Assembly (NCBI GenBank): GCA_023957835.1
Contig: JAMLGP010000001.1
Coordinates: 1-64,000, forward strand
From: Homoserinimonas sp.
Lineage (GTDB): Bacteria > Actinomycetota > Actinomycetes > Actinomycetales > Microbacteriaceae
Direction of reading: 5' to 3'
DNA: 64,000 nt
Notes under the pieces: model-generated
What the model was told of the DNA's origin: nothing
Database searches by the model: none
The model's input: the letters and a program-made list of their open reading frames with translations, nothing else
Shown: piece after piece, positions 36,415 to 47,946 of the stretch
Position numbering within the stretch: the stretch's first letter is position 1
How the letters are laid out: the number at the start of each line of letters is the position of its first letter
Translations under genes and position numbers: made by a program

Positions 36415-37489
36415 GTCGGAGTCCGAATTCAGACCGACCGGCCCCGGCCGAAAGGAGCGGGTTAGCCCGCTGCTGGATACTCGCGGTAGGGCCCTGCGCG
36501 ACATTCGATTTTCAGTAACTGATCGCTGCAACTTCCGCTGCGTATATTGCATGCCGAAGGAAATCTTCGGTCGCGATTACGCGTTCATGCCAAGGGAAGA
36601 ACTCCTTAGTTTCGAGGAAATCACCCGCCTGGCCCGAATCTCGGTGGCAAACGGAGTAGAGAAGCTGCGGCTTACCGGAGGCGAACCGCTGCTTCGAAAG
36701 GGACTGCCGGAGCTGGTCAGCATGCTCTCGGAGCTTCGCACCCCCGACGGTCGCGAAGTTGACATAGCGGTGACCACGAACGGATCGGCTCTCGGACACC
36801 TTGCGGCAGACCTCAAGCAAGCCGGTCTGAAGAGAGTTACCGTCTCGCTCGATTCGCTCAATGACGAAGTGTTCCAGTCCATGAACGATGTGCGCTTCCC
36901 GGTATCGAAAGTGCTTAGCGCGATCGACGTGGCTCAGGAAGTTGGACTCGGTCCGATCAAAATCAACATGGTGGTCAAACGCGGGCTCAATGACAACGAC
37001 ATAGTCGCAATGGCAGAGCACTTCCGCGGAACCGGCCACATTCTGCGCTTCATCGAATTCATGGATGTCGGCTCGACCAATGGCTGGGAGCTGCGGCAAG
37101 TGGTCTCTTCCGCTGAGGTGCTGGCTCGAATCAACGAGGTCTTTCCGATCGAGCCGCTCGAAGAGAACTATTCGGGTGAGACATCCAGAAGGTGGAAGTA
37201 CAAGGATGGCGCCGGTGAGATCGGAGTGATCTCAAGCGTCACCCAGTCGTTCTGCCACAGTTGCACGAGGGCGCGAATTTCGGTCGACGGCAAGCTTTAC
37301 ACCTGCCTGTTCGCAACCGGCGGCCATGACCTGCGTGAGATGATGCGGGGCGGATGCTCAGACGAAGAACTCGAGGCAAAACTCGCCTGGATCTGGAACT
37401 CTCGAACTGATCGATATTCGGAGCTGCGAATGGCCAATACGCCAAGGCAAACCGGCAAGCGAATCGAAATGTCTTATATCGGCGGTTAG
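36365..37489 (+). CDS. moaA: GTP 3',8-cyclase (MoaA)
   Basis: A radical SAM enzyme for the first Moco step. The SAM cluster motif is CNFRCVYCM. The C-terminal cluster ligands are in [12 protein letters not shown] and [10 protein letters not shown], and the molecule ends in ...MSYIGG, with the GG tail needed for activity. The 5' end is uncertain. Homology begins at VSPLLDTRG (36461), AAAGGAG lies at 36451-36457, but no ATG/GTG/TTG follows it in frame. The nearest in-frame start is GTG 36365, overlapping the preceding gene by 50 bp. A CTG at 36470 is an alternative. Confidence 0.93.
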   Translation: MVTTTTTSSSATGSRSESESEFRPTGPGRKERVSPLLDTRGRALRDIRFSVTDRCNFRCVYCMPKEIFGRDYAFMPREELLSFEEITRLARISVANGVEKLRLTGGEPLLRKGLPELVSMLSELRTPDGREVDIAVTTNGSALGHLAADLKQAGLKRVTVSLDSLNDEVFQSMNDVRFPVSKVLSAIDVAQEVGLGPIKINMVVKRGLNDNDIVAMAEHFRGTGHILRFIEFMDVGSTNGWELRQVVSSAEVLARINEVFPIEPLEENYSGETSRRWKYKDGAGEIGVISSVTQSFCHSCTRARISVDGKLYTCLFATGGHDLREMMRGGCSDEELEAKLAWIWNSRTDRYSELRMANTPRQTGKRIEMSYIGG

Positions 37490-37499
37490 GAGCGATCGA

Positions 37500-37745
37500 G
37501 TGCAGGTGACAGTCAGGTATTTTGCCGCCGCGGTGGATGCTGCTTCGCGAGAAGAAGAGCAAATCGACTTCGGCGACGGGGCAAATTTGGGGGACTTGAA
37601 GCGGGAGCTTATCGATCGCTACGGTGACAGCATGCGAAAGGTCGTCAGTTCCGGTTCCTTCCTGGTCGACGAGGTCGTGAGCAGCGAAGATTCGGTGCTC
37701 CTGAGCCGCAAGGTAGACGTGCTTCCGCCATTTGCAGGAGGCTGA
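37500..37745 (+). CDS. moaD: molybdopterin synthase small subunit / sulfur carrier
   Basis: An 81-aa ubiquitin-fold sulfur carrier. The chain begins VTVRYFAAAVDAASREEE and ends PPFAGG, the di-glycine that is adenylylated and thiocarboxylated. GTG start at 37500 with TAGGAG before it. It sits 10 bp after moaA. Its partner moaE and activator MoeZ are at 40407 and 40825. Confidence 0.9.
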   Translation: MQVTVRYFAAAVDAASREEEQIDFGDGANLGDLKRELIDRYGDSMRKVVSSGSFLVDEVVSSEDSVLLSRKVDVLPPFAGG

Positions 37746-37750
37746 AGCGC

Positions 37751-39199
37751 ATGCCTACTCCCTACGCGGACGCACTTAGGCATTTCAATGATCGCAATCC
37801 GATCAGACTCAACATTCCCGGTCACGGGGCGGATGAAGCCGCAGTTCCGTATCTGGCCGAATATTTCGGCGAGCAGATTCTCGAACGGGATGTCACCCCG
37901 CTGCTGCCTGGGCTCGACGTCGGCAAGGACAGTCCGCTTGCGGCTGCGCAGCGGCTCGCTGCGGAGGCCTGGGGAGCGAGACGAGTCTGGTTTCTGACCA
38001 ACGGAGCCTCGCAGGCGAATCGGATCGGCGCACTGGCTTTCGGCGGATTTCGATCCGCCGACGACCCGGTGTTGGTCCAGCGCAGCGCCCACTCGAGCTT
38101 CATTGACGGAATGATTCTCAGCGGGATTCACCCGGTTTTTCTGCAGCCTCGAATCGATGAGGAGTACGGAATCGCGCACGGAGTCTCGGTTGCCGAGCTA
38201 AGGCGCAAACTGCAGGAGAACCCGAAGACCAAGGGAGTCTATGTCGTTTCGCCAAGCTACTTCGGGGCGGTTGCGGACATTGCCGGTTTCGTTGAGGTCT
38301 GCCATTCTGCGGGAGTACCGCTGCTTGTCGATGCCGCCTGGGGAGCCCACTTCGGCTTTCATCCCGAATTGCCACAGCATCCGATCAGTCTCGGAGCTGA
38401 TCTCGTGGTTTCAAGCACTCACAAGTTCGGCGGCAGTCTGACCCAGTCCGCAATGATTCAGCTTGCCGACGGTCCGTTCGCGGACGAGCTCGAAGCTCTC
38501 GTGCAGCGGGCGTTCATGGTCAGTCAGTCGACGAGCATGAGTTCTCTGCTGCTGGCTTCTCTGGACCTCGCGAGAGAAGCTCTCGTAAACGGCGAAGAGA
38601 GAATCGCAAAATCGATCGCCGCGGCTGAGGACCTCCGCACCCGGATTCGAGAAGACGGCCGGTTCGGGATTGTCAGCGACGGCTGGGAGTTTCCAGAGAT
38701 AGTTGCCGCCGACCCGCTTCGAGTCTCAATCGACGTTCGAAAGGCCGGACTGAATGGCAACGCCGTGCTCGATCTGCTGGTTTCCAAAGCCATGTACCCG
38801 GAAATTTCCACTCACTCCTGCATAGTGGCGTTCGTACCGCCCGGTCGTGAGCCGGACTGGCCACGCTTTCTCGAAGCGCTGGGGTCAATCGAACCGGCTG
38901 GTCCTCTGGCCTATTCCGCTGCGGATGCCATTGGATTACCGCAGCCGGGACAGCTAAAGCTCACCCCAAGGCATGCCTGGTTTTCTCCCACCGAAGTTGT
39001 GGATGCCGCGGATGCGGTGGGGCGGGTCTCTTCTGAATCGCTCTCGGCCTACCCACCCGGAATACCAAACGCGCTCCCCGGAGAAGAATTCACGAAGGAG
39101 ACGATCGAGTTTCTTCGCCACGTTGCGGCTACTCCTGGCGGTTTCGTTCGTGGCGCCTACGATCCTTCGGTTTCGAAGGTTCGGGTAGTGGCCGACTAG
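37751..39199 (+). CDS. Orn/Lys/Arg decarboxylase family PLP enzyme
   Basis: A 482-aa fold-type I PLP enzyme. IPGHGADEAAVPYLAEYFGE at the start is the group III decarboxylase N-motif. FLTNGASQANRIGALAF and SPSYFGAVADIAGF follow, then DAAWGAHFGF, and the PLP lysine in SSTHKFGGSLTQ. The length is nearer to the short Gram-positive form (about 480 aa) than to the 700-aa E. coli enzymes. Substrate (lysine, ornithine or arginine) is undetermined. It begins five bases after moaD, so it is on the moaAD transcript. A glutaryl-CoA dehydrogenase-like gene is convergent. Confidence 0.85.
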   Translation: MPTPYADALRHFNDRNPIRLNIPGHGADEAAVPYLAEYFGEQILERDVTPLLPGLDVGKDSPLAAAQRLAAEAWGARRVWFLTNGASQANRIGALAFGGFRSADDPVLVQRSAHSSFIDGMILSGIHPVFLQPRIDEEYGIAHGVSVAELRRKLQENPKTKGVYVVSPSYFGAVADIAGFVEVCHSAGVPLLVDAAWGAHFGFHPELPQHPISLGADLVVSSTHKFGGSLTQSAMIQLADGPFADELEALVQRAFMVSQSTSMSSLLLASLDLAREALVNGEERIAKSIAAAEDLRTRIREDGRFGIVSDGWEFPEIVAADPLRVSIDVRKAGLNGNAVLDLLVSKAMYPEISTHSCIVAFVPPGREPDWPRFLEALGSIEPAGPLAYSAADAIGLPQPGQLKLTPRHAWFSPTEVVDAADAVGRVSSESLSAYPPGIPNALPGEEFTKETIEFLRHVAATPGGFVRGAYDPSVSKVRVVAD

Positions 39200-39200
39200 C

Positions 39201-40376
39201 TCAGCTGAATGCCTGAATCCCGGTCTGGGCCCGGCCGAGAATCAGGGCGTGCACATCGTGCGTGCCCTCGTAGGTGTTGACCACTTCGAGATTGACCAGG
39301 TGACGTGCAATCCCGAACTCGTCGCTGATTCCATTGCCGCCGAGCATGTCTCTGGCGGCTCTCGCGATTGCAAGCGCCTTGCCGGCGTTGTTGCGCTTCA
39401 TGATCGAAGTGATTTCCGGAGCGGCCTTGCCCTCGTCCTTGAGTCTTCCGAGTCGCAGGCAGCCCTGGAGGCCGAGCGAAATCTCGGTCTGCATATCCGC
39501 GAGCTTAAGTTGAATCAACTGGTTTGCAGCCAGCGGCCGGCCGAACTGCTTGCGGTCGAGGCAGTACTGCCGCGCGGTAAACCAGCAGTCTTCCGCCGCC
39601 CCCAGTGCACCCCAGCTGATTCCGTACCTCGCGGAATTCAAGGCGGTGAATGGCCCGCGCAGCCCCCTGATTTCAGGGAAGGCGTTCTCTTCGGGGCAAA
39701 AGACCTCGTCCATGACAATCTGCCCGGTTACCGACGCCCTCAGCCCCACCTTTCCGTGCAGAGCCGGAGTTTCGAGTCCCTTCGCTCCGCGCTCCAGGAC
39801 AAAGCCGCGGATGTCGCCGGACTCGTCCTTCGCCCAGACGACGAAGACATCCGCTATCGGGCTGTTGGTGATCCAGGTTTTTGCTCCGCTCAGGCTGTAG
39901 CCGCCTTCGACTTTGCGGGCGGTAGAAATCATCGATCCGGGATCGGAACCGTGGTCCGGTTCGGTTAGCCCGAAGCAGCCAATCAACTCACCGGTTGCGA
40001 GCTTGGGCAGCAGGCGCTCCTTCAATTCCTGAGTTCCGAATTCGAAGATCGGCAGCATTACTAGCGAGGACTGAACGCTCATCATCGAGCGATAACCTGA
40101 ATCGACTCTCTCGATTTCTCTCGCGACGAGTCCGTAGCAAACCTGATTCAGGCCGCTGCCACCGAACTCCTCTGGAATGGTGGTTCCGAGCAACCCGAGT
40201 TCTCCCATTTCCCGGAAAATCGCCGGGTCGGTGTGCTCGCTTCTAAAGGCCTCGAGAACCCTTGGAGCCAGTGCCCTGGATGCAAAGTCGGCGGCGGTGT
40301 CTCTGACCAGCTTCTCTTCTTCGGCCAACTGGTCGTCGAGCAGAAAGGGGTCCTGCCAGCGGAATGATTCAGCCAT
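39201..40376 (-). CDS. acyl-CoA dehydrogenase, glutaryl-CoA dehydrogenase-like
   Basis: A 391-aa flavoprotein with the full acyl-CoA dehydrogenase fold. The N-terminal half reads [20 protein letters not shown], then [21 protein letters not shown], which is typical of glutaryl-CoA dehydrogenases. [13 protein letters not shown] binds FAD, and the catalytic glutamate is in [20 protein letters not shown]. Assignment to glutaryl-CoA is by motif memory. It would decarboxylate glutaryl-CoA to crotonyl-CoA in lysine or tryptophan breakdown. It converges on the decarboxylase gene with one base between stops. Confidence 0.82.
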   Translation of the reverse strand: MAESFRWQDPFLLDDQLAEEEKLVRDTAADFASRALAPRVLEAFRSEHTDPAIFREMGELGLLGTTIPEEFGGSGLNQVCYGLVAREIERVDSGYRSMMSVQSSLVMLPIFEFGTQELKERLLPKLATGELIGCFGLTEPDHGSDPGSMISTARKVEGGYSLSGAKTWITNSPIADVFVVWAKDESGDIRGFVLERGAKGLETPALHGKVGLRASVTGQIVMDEVFCPEENAFPEIRGLRGPFTALNSARYGISWGALGAAEDCWFTARQYCLDRKQFGRPLAANQLIQLKLADMQTEISLGLQGCLRLGRLKDEGKAAPEITSIMKRNNAGKALAIARAARDMLGGNGISDEFGIARHLVNLEVVNTYEGTHDVHALILGRAQTGIQAFS

Positions 40377-40406
40377 GACTCAAAGTCTGTACCAAATTGC
40401 GAGGTT

Positions 40407-40814
40407 TCAAAGCCCAACCCATTCCGATTCTCCATTCTGGAAGTGCTGCTTCTTCCAGATCGGCACGGTCGATTTGATTCGATCAACCAGGAGCTTGCAG
40501 GCCTCGAAAGCTTCGCCGCGGTGAGCGGAAGATACGGCGGCGTAAAGTGCTACATCCCCGATCTCAAGGTGGCCAACGCGGTGCGCGGCAGCGACGAGCA
40601 GCCCGGTCTCTGCGGCGACCGTCTCGCAGCACTCTCGCAAAATCTTTTCGGCATCCGGATGCGACTTGTAGTCGAGAGACCGAATGTCGCGGCCGCCATC
40701 GTGGTCGCGCACTACGCCATTGAAGGTAACCACCGCGCCGCTGGAGCGAGACTGCACCGCCGCATCGATCGGCCCGGTCTCGATCGGCTGGTCGGTAATG
40801 ATCGCAAAGGTCAC
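40407..40814 (-). CDS. moaE: molybdopterin synthase catalytic subunit
   Basis: A 135-aa MoaE. Motifs: GAVVTFNGVVRDHDGG, then LDYKSHPDAEKIL, AHRVGHLEIGDVALYAAVSS and IKSTVPIWKKQHF with the catalytic lysines. GTG at 40814 (VTFAIITDQPIE) was chosen because upstream residues would overlap moeZ. It transfers sulfur from MoaD thiocarboxylate to the pterin precursor. Co-transcribed after moeZ (10-bp gap). Confidence 0.92.
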   Translation of the reverse strand: MTFAIITDQPIETGPIDAAVQSRSSGAVVTFNGVVRDHDGGRDIRSLDYKSHPDAEKILRECCETVAAETGLLVAAAHRVGHLEIGDVALYAAVSSAHRGEAFEACKLLVDRIKSTVPIWKKQHFQNGESEWVGL

Positions 40815-40824
40815 TGGCAGGCCC

Positions 40825-41967
40825 TTAGTACCGCTGCAGTTCTGGAGCGATTTCCCGGGCGAACGCGTCGATTCCTCCGGCCAGATGCGTTGCATTCGCC
40901 ATTCCCCGCTCTCTCAGGAAGCCAAGAGCGCGAGCCGATCGGGTTCCGTGGTGGCAATAGAGAACCACCGGCACGTCGTTTCTCAACTCCGAGAGTCTGG
41001 ACGGCAACTGCCCCATGGGGATGAAGTCAGAGTCGTCCAGGTGCACGATTTCACGCTCGAAAGGCTCGCGGATATCTACCAGCTGCAACTCGGTTCCCCG
41101 ATCCAGAAGTTCCTTCAGCGCAGCAGGGTTCAGTTCCTCAACGATGGCGGTCTCCTTCTCAATTCCACAAAATGCTTCGTAGTCTATGAGCTCGGTAACG
41201 GGTTCCGCCGCCGGATTCGCCCGGAATGGGATCTCGCGGAAACGACCGGTGAGAGCATCGTAGGTGCACACTCTGCCAACCAGAGGCTCGCCGGCTCCGC
41301 TCAGAATCTTCACGACCTCTGTGCTCATGATTGCACCGATTACAGCGCAAACTCCCGGCAGTACGCCTCCCTCGGCACAGTTTGGGATGTCGCCAGGGGC
41401 TGGCGGGACAGGGAACAGGTCTCGATAGGTCGGGCCCCGATCGGACCAGGAGACCCCGACCTGGCCGCCGTACTGGAGGATCGCACCCCAGACGAGAGGC
41501 TTGCCGCTGATTTCCGCTGCATCACTGGCCAGATACCGCGTCGGGAAGTTGTCGCTGCCGTCGACGAGTAGATCGTATTGGCTAAGCAATTCAAGCACAT
41601 TGCTCGAGTCGACCCTGAGGTTGTGCTTCACTACTTGAATTTCCGGATCAATTCGGGCTACCGAGTCGGCGATTGAATCAAGCTTCGATCTGCCGAGATC
41701 TTCCATTCCGTGCACGACCTGGCGATGAAGGTTCGAGAGCTCGACCGTGTCGGTATCCAGAATCCCTATGGTTCCCACCCCGGTTGAGGCAAGGTAGGGA
41801 ACAGCGGCGCTGCCGAGCCCGCCCGCGCCGATTACGAGCACTCTCGAGTTGGCGAGCTTGAGCTGGGTCGATTCGTCGAATCCGGGCAGGGCGAGCTGGC
41901 GGCTGTAGCGCGCCAGTCGCGATGATTCCATGGCGATCTCGGGAGTAGCCAGAGACTGTTCAGCCAA
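40825..41967 (-). CDS. moeZ: adenylyltransferase/sulfurtransferase MoeZ
   Basis: A 380-aa ThiF-rhodanese fusion that adenylylates and thiolates MoaD. The nucleotide loop is GAGGLGSAAVPYLASTGVG. DGSDNFPTRYL is typical of E1-like enzymes, and the rhodanese domain (from about residue 280) has its active cysteine in LYCHHGTRSAR. The Cys-pair zinc site of E. coli MoeB is not evident, as in actinobacterial MoeZ. TTG start at 41967 is supported by GGAGG seven bases upstream. Confidence 0.93.
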   Translation of the reverse strand: MAEQSLATPEIAMESSRLARYSRQLALPGFDESTQLKLANSRVLVIGAGGLGSAAVPYLASTGVGTIGILDTDTVELSNLHRQVVHGMEDLGRSKLDSIADSVARIDPEIQVVKHNLRVDSSNVLELLSQYDLLVDGSDNFPTRYLASDAAEISGKPLVWGAILQYGGQVGVSWSDRGPTYRDLFPVPPAPGDIPNCAEGGVLPGVCAVIGAIMSTEVVKILSGAGEPLVGRVCTYDALTGRFREIPFRANPAAEPVTELIDYEAFCGIEKETAIVEELNPAALKELLDRGTELQLVDIREPFEREIVHLDDSDFIPMGQLPSRLSELRNDVPVVLYCHHGTRSARALGFLRERGMANATHLAGGIDAFAREIAPELQRY

Positions 41968-42011
41968 AGTCGATCCTCCAGACTGCAGGCCAGTCTCAAT
42001 TCTAGGCGGCC

Positions 42012-42275
42012 TTACTCCGCTGAACAGAGCGTGGTAGCTGCCGCTATCGCTTCCCTCACTGCCGTGTCGGCATCCGTACCTGCGGAACTTGCGCGGCCCG
42101 CGGCAAAGCCCGCGAGAAAGGTGGTGAGTGGTGCTGCCGGGCGGACTACCGACCGGGCGGCGTCGCCCGCGAGATTGAGCACCGCATCGATGTCGGGGCT
42201 GAAGTCGGAAAGCTCAAGGGCGGTGAGCACCTTTGCCGTCCAGTCTTCAAGTAATGCGCGGTTGTCATCGTTCAT
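42012..42275 (-). CDS. DUF6457 protein linked to Moco synthesis
   Basis: An 87-aa helical protein. LLEDWTAKVLTALELSD followed by DIDAVLNLAGDAARSVVRPAAPLTTFLAGFAAGR matches the DUF6457 pattern, commonly fused or adjacent to MobA in actinobacteria. It lies 19 bp after mobA and just before moeZ on the same strand. The role is unknown, presumably in nucleotide attachment to Moco. Confidence 0.8.
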   Translation of the reverse strand: MNDDNRALLEDWTAKVLTALELSDFSPDIDAVLNLAGDAARSVVRPAAPLTTFLAGFAAGRASSAGTDADTAVREAIAAATTLCSAE

Positions 42276-42294
42276 GGCTACCTCCAGCTAGTGG

Positions 42295-42888
42295 CTATTC
42301 GGAGTCTGTCACACCCAGCCTTGCCGCGTCTTCCCAGGTGTCAACGTCGTCGGTCTCAGAACCTGAGATTTCCAGTTCGCCAATCTGCAACCCGGCGTAG
42401 ATTCGCGATACCGGCAGGTCCCGTCCTCCATCCGGCAACTCGGCGATTCTCTTGCTGAGCACCTCCGCTCTAATGGCGCCGGCAAGGTGCTGCCTGCGGC
42501 CGCCGGGGTCGACTGCAACGACGGCTTCCTCGCCAGAGCTCCGCCCAAGTCGATCGGTGAGTAATGGTATGAGCGGAGCCAGGTGGGGCATATCGCAGGC
42601 GAGAATAACGACAATTTCAGAACCGTCTTCTCGCTCAAGCAATCGTGCTCCGGCAACTATCGCCGCCACAGGACCGGAGAACGGCGGAGACTCCCTGGTC
42701 AGCAAGATTCTTTCCGGAACCGGCAGGTCTTCCGGACCCACCACCACGACTCGGTCGGCTCCGGAAAGAGCCTTGAGAGTGTTTTCCAGCAGGCTCAGAC
42801 CGTTGAATCGCAGGTCGGTCTTGGCGACCGAACCCAGTCGACTCGACTTGCCGCCGGCGAGCACTATCGCGTCGAATTTCCCTTTCAC
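42295..42888 (-). CDS. mobA: molybdenum cofactor guanylyltransferase
   Basis: A 197-aa nucleotidyltransferase. The N-terminus FDAIVLAGGKSSRLGSVAKTDL holds the GTP loop LAGGxSxRLG with the conserved lysine. ILACDMPHLAP holds the metal-binding Asp. It makes the guanine dinucleotide cofactor needed by NarG. GTG at 42888 fits the family start. The longer open frame lies inside acnA. Its start is two bases from the acnA stop. Confidence 0.88.
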   Translation of the reverse strand: MKGKFDAIVLAGGKSSRLGSVAKTDLRFNGLSLLENTLKALSGADRVVVVGPEDLPVPERILLTRESPPFSGPVAAIVAGARLLEREDGSEIVVILACDMPHLAPLIPLLTDRLGRSSGEEAVVAVDPGGRRQHLAGAIRAEVLSKRIAELPDGGRDLPVSRIYAGLQIGELEISGSETDDVDTWEDAARLGVTDSE

Positions 42889-42889
42889 T

Positions 42890-45673
<2,784 letters not shown>

Positions 45674-45853
45674 TTGTTGCTCCTTGACGCGGCCGCCTCA
45701 CGCAACGGCGCGTCAGGCAGACTCACTGTCCATCGTGCGCCGAAGCCGGGGCAGTGTCAACGCGAGCGGGTTCGCGCGCGATGAAAAGAGGGACACCGAG
45801 CTACTTCACAAGCAATAGGCTTTGATGGAGCGGTCTAAGAAAGTGAGGCCCTG

Positions 45854-46930
45854 ATGACGGACACAAAAAGTCCGACTAGAGCCAAGGCAACCGCGAAGCA
45901 ATCCGGCGAATCCGCCAAACTGCTTCGCGAGTTCTACGAGCAGATGGTTCTAATTCGCGAATTTGAACTTCGCGCAGGCGAAATGTACGCAAAGGCCAGA
46001 ATCGGCGGCTACTGCCACCTGAATCTGGGTGAAGAAGCAACTGTGGTCGGGTTGACTGCGGCACTCAAGCCAACCGACTATTTGTATACGACCTACCGAG
46101 ACCACGGCTACGCGCTGGCCAGGGGAATGGAGCCGGGGGCCGTGATGGCCGAGTTGTTCGGCAAGTCCACCGGTGTGGTCGGCGGCCGAGGCGGTTCGAT
46201 GCACATGTTCGATCTGGCAAAGCGGATGATGGGCGGCTACGGAATAGTCGGCGGCCAGATTCCACCAGCTACCGGAGCGGCTTTCGCGATCCAGTACCGA
46301 AGCAAGGCCGGCAAGGACTCGGAAGCGGTCATGTGCCTGCTCGGCGATGGGACGACCAACATCGGCGCTTTCCACGAATCGCTGAACCTCGCGGGGCTTT
46401 GGGATCTGCCGATCGTTTACGTAATCATGAACAACCGGCTCGGAATGGGCACGACCGTTGAAAACGCCTCTGCAGAGCCTGATCTGTACAAGCGCGGCAG
46501 CGCCTACCGCATTGAAGGCAGGCGAATCGACGGGGACGACCCGATCGCAGTTCGGGACGCGGCCCTCGAGGCGCTTGAAAAGGCGAGGGTCAAGCGCAGG
46601 CCGAGCATTATCGAAGCAATGAGCTACCGGCTGAAGGGTCATTCCGTTGTTGACCCGGCCAGATACCGTTCGAAGGAAGATGTTGAGCTCGCTCAGGCCA
46701 ACGACCCGGTTCCTGCATTCAGGAATCGCCTGCTAAAGGCGAAGGCGCTGACCGAAAAGGATGTCGACGCGATTCACATGAAGGTCGACGAGATTGTGGA
46801 CGCGGCCGTGAGCTTCGCGGAAACCAGTCCCGATCCATCCCCCTCAGAGCTGTTCGAGCGGATTTACGCGACCCCGGTTGCAAACATGCCGCACAGCTTC
46901 CCCGGCGACCCGGTGGCGGTGTCGGCATGA
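45854..46930 (+). CDS. pdhA: 2-oxoacid (pyruvate) dehydrogenase E1 alpha
   Basis: A 358-aa thiamine-diphosphate subunit. The ThDP/Mg motif is GDGTTNIGAFHESLNLAGLW followed by NN. GGRGGSMHMFD binds the pyrophosphate. The phosphorylation-loop region reads YRLKGHSVVDPARYR. Most similar to pyruvate/acetoin E1 alpha of the two-chain type. The stop overlaps the pdhB start (ATGA). E3 is not encoded here. Confidence 0.9.
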   Translation: MTDTKSPTRAKATAKQSGESAKLLREFYEQMVLIREFELRAGEMYAKARIGGYCHLNLGEEATVVGLTAALKPTDYLYTTYRDHGYALARGMEPGAVMAELFGKSTGVVGGRGGSMHMFDLAKRMMGGYGIVGGQIPPATGAAFAIQYRSKAGKDSEAVMCLLGDGTTNIGAFHESLNLAGLWDLPIVYVIMNNRLGMGTTVENASAEPDLYKRGSAYRIEGRRIDGDDPIAVRDAALEALEKARVKRRPSIIEAMSYRLKGHSVVDPARYRSKEDVELAQANDPVPAFRNRLLKAKALTEKDVDAIHMKVDEIVDAAVSFAETSPDPSPSELFERIYATPVANMPHSFPGDPVAVSA

Positions 46931-47946
46931 GTGAAATGACCTATCGTCAGGCTCTCAACGAGACTCTGAGGACAGAGCTGAAGCGCGACGAGAATGTCTA
47001 CCTCATTGGCGAGGAGATCGGAGTCTTCGAAGGTTCCTACAAGATCACGGCCGGCCTGCTGAAAGAGTTCGGTGCTCGCAGAGTCGTTGATACTCCGATT
47101 GCCGAAGAGGGCTTCACCGGGGTTGCCATCGGCTCTGCCATGCTCGGCCTTCGGCCGGTGGTCGAGATCATGACCATCAACTTCTCGCTCATCGCCATTG
47201 ATCAGATCGTCAACCACGCAGCCAAGATGCGCGCCATGTTCGGCGGCGAAGTGAGCGTGCCGATCGTGATTCGCACACCGGGCGGCGGAGGCCAGCAGCT
47301 AGCGGCCACCCACTCTCAGAACCTCGAGGTCTGGTACGCGCACATTCCGGGGCTCAAGGTAGTGGCACCGTCAAACCCGGCCGATGCCAAGGCGCTGCTG
47401 ACCGCCTCCATTCGGGATGACGATCCGGTGCTGTTCCTTGAGAACCTCGGGCTCTACAACCTCAAGGGAGAAGTCCCGGATGGCGAGCAGGTTGGAGAGA
47501 TCGGCAAGGCGAAAATTGCCAGACCCGGCACCGATCTGACCGTAATCAGCTACTCTCGCGGAGTCGTGACCGCTCTTGAAGTTGCAGAACAGTTCGCGGC
47601 CGAGGGGATTTCGATCGAGGTTGTCGACCTGTGCAGTCTGCGCCCGCTGGATCGGGACACTTTCTGTGCTTCAGTTCGAAAGACCAGCCGCGCAGTGATC
47701 TTCGAAGACGATTTGCTGAGCTACGGGATAGGCGCGGAGATCTCTGCGACTCTAGGCGAGGCGGTATTCGACTGGCTCGACGCTCCGATTCGAAGAGTTG
47801 CGGCTGCCGAAGTTCCGTTGCCATACGCTAAACCGCTCGAGCTCGCGGCAATGCCGGATGGAGCGGCGCTCGCGAAGGTCATTCGGGAGACGCTCGCGGC
47901 ATCCGGGTTCACGACTGGAACAGCTGAAGGGGCGCGAAATGTCTGA
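46927..47946 (+). CDS. pdhB: 2-oxoacid (pyruvate) dehydrogenase E1 beta
   Basis: A 339-aa transketolase-like beta chain. DTPIAEEGFTGVAIGSAMLG, with the catalytic Glu that activates ThDP, RTPGGGGQQLAATHSQNLE, and LEVVDLCSLRPLD-like EVVDLCSLRPLDRDT are family hallmarks. Overlaps pdhA and the E2 gene, so the three are translationally coupled. Confidence 0.92.
   Translation: MSEMTYRQALNETLRTELKRDENVYLIGEEIGVFEGSYKITAGLLKEFGARRVVDTPIAEEGFTGVAIGSAMLGLRPVVEIMTINFSLIAIDQIVNHAAKMRAMFGGEVSVPIVIRTPGGGGQQLAATHSQNLEVWYAHIPGLKVVAPSNPADAKALLTASIRDDDPVLFLENLGLYNLKGEVPDGEQVGEIGKAKIARPGTDLTVISYSRGVVTALEVAEQFAAEGISIEVVDLCSLRPLDRDTFCASVRKTSRAVIFEDDLLSYGIGAEISATLGEAVFDWLDAPIRRVAAAEVPLPYAKPLELAAMPDGAALAKVIRETLAASGFTTGTAEGARNV

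Noticed and set aside
45674..45853. RNA gene or operator between acnA and pdhA
   Set aside because: I see ribosome binding sites for both genes but no structured RNA or clear operator.
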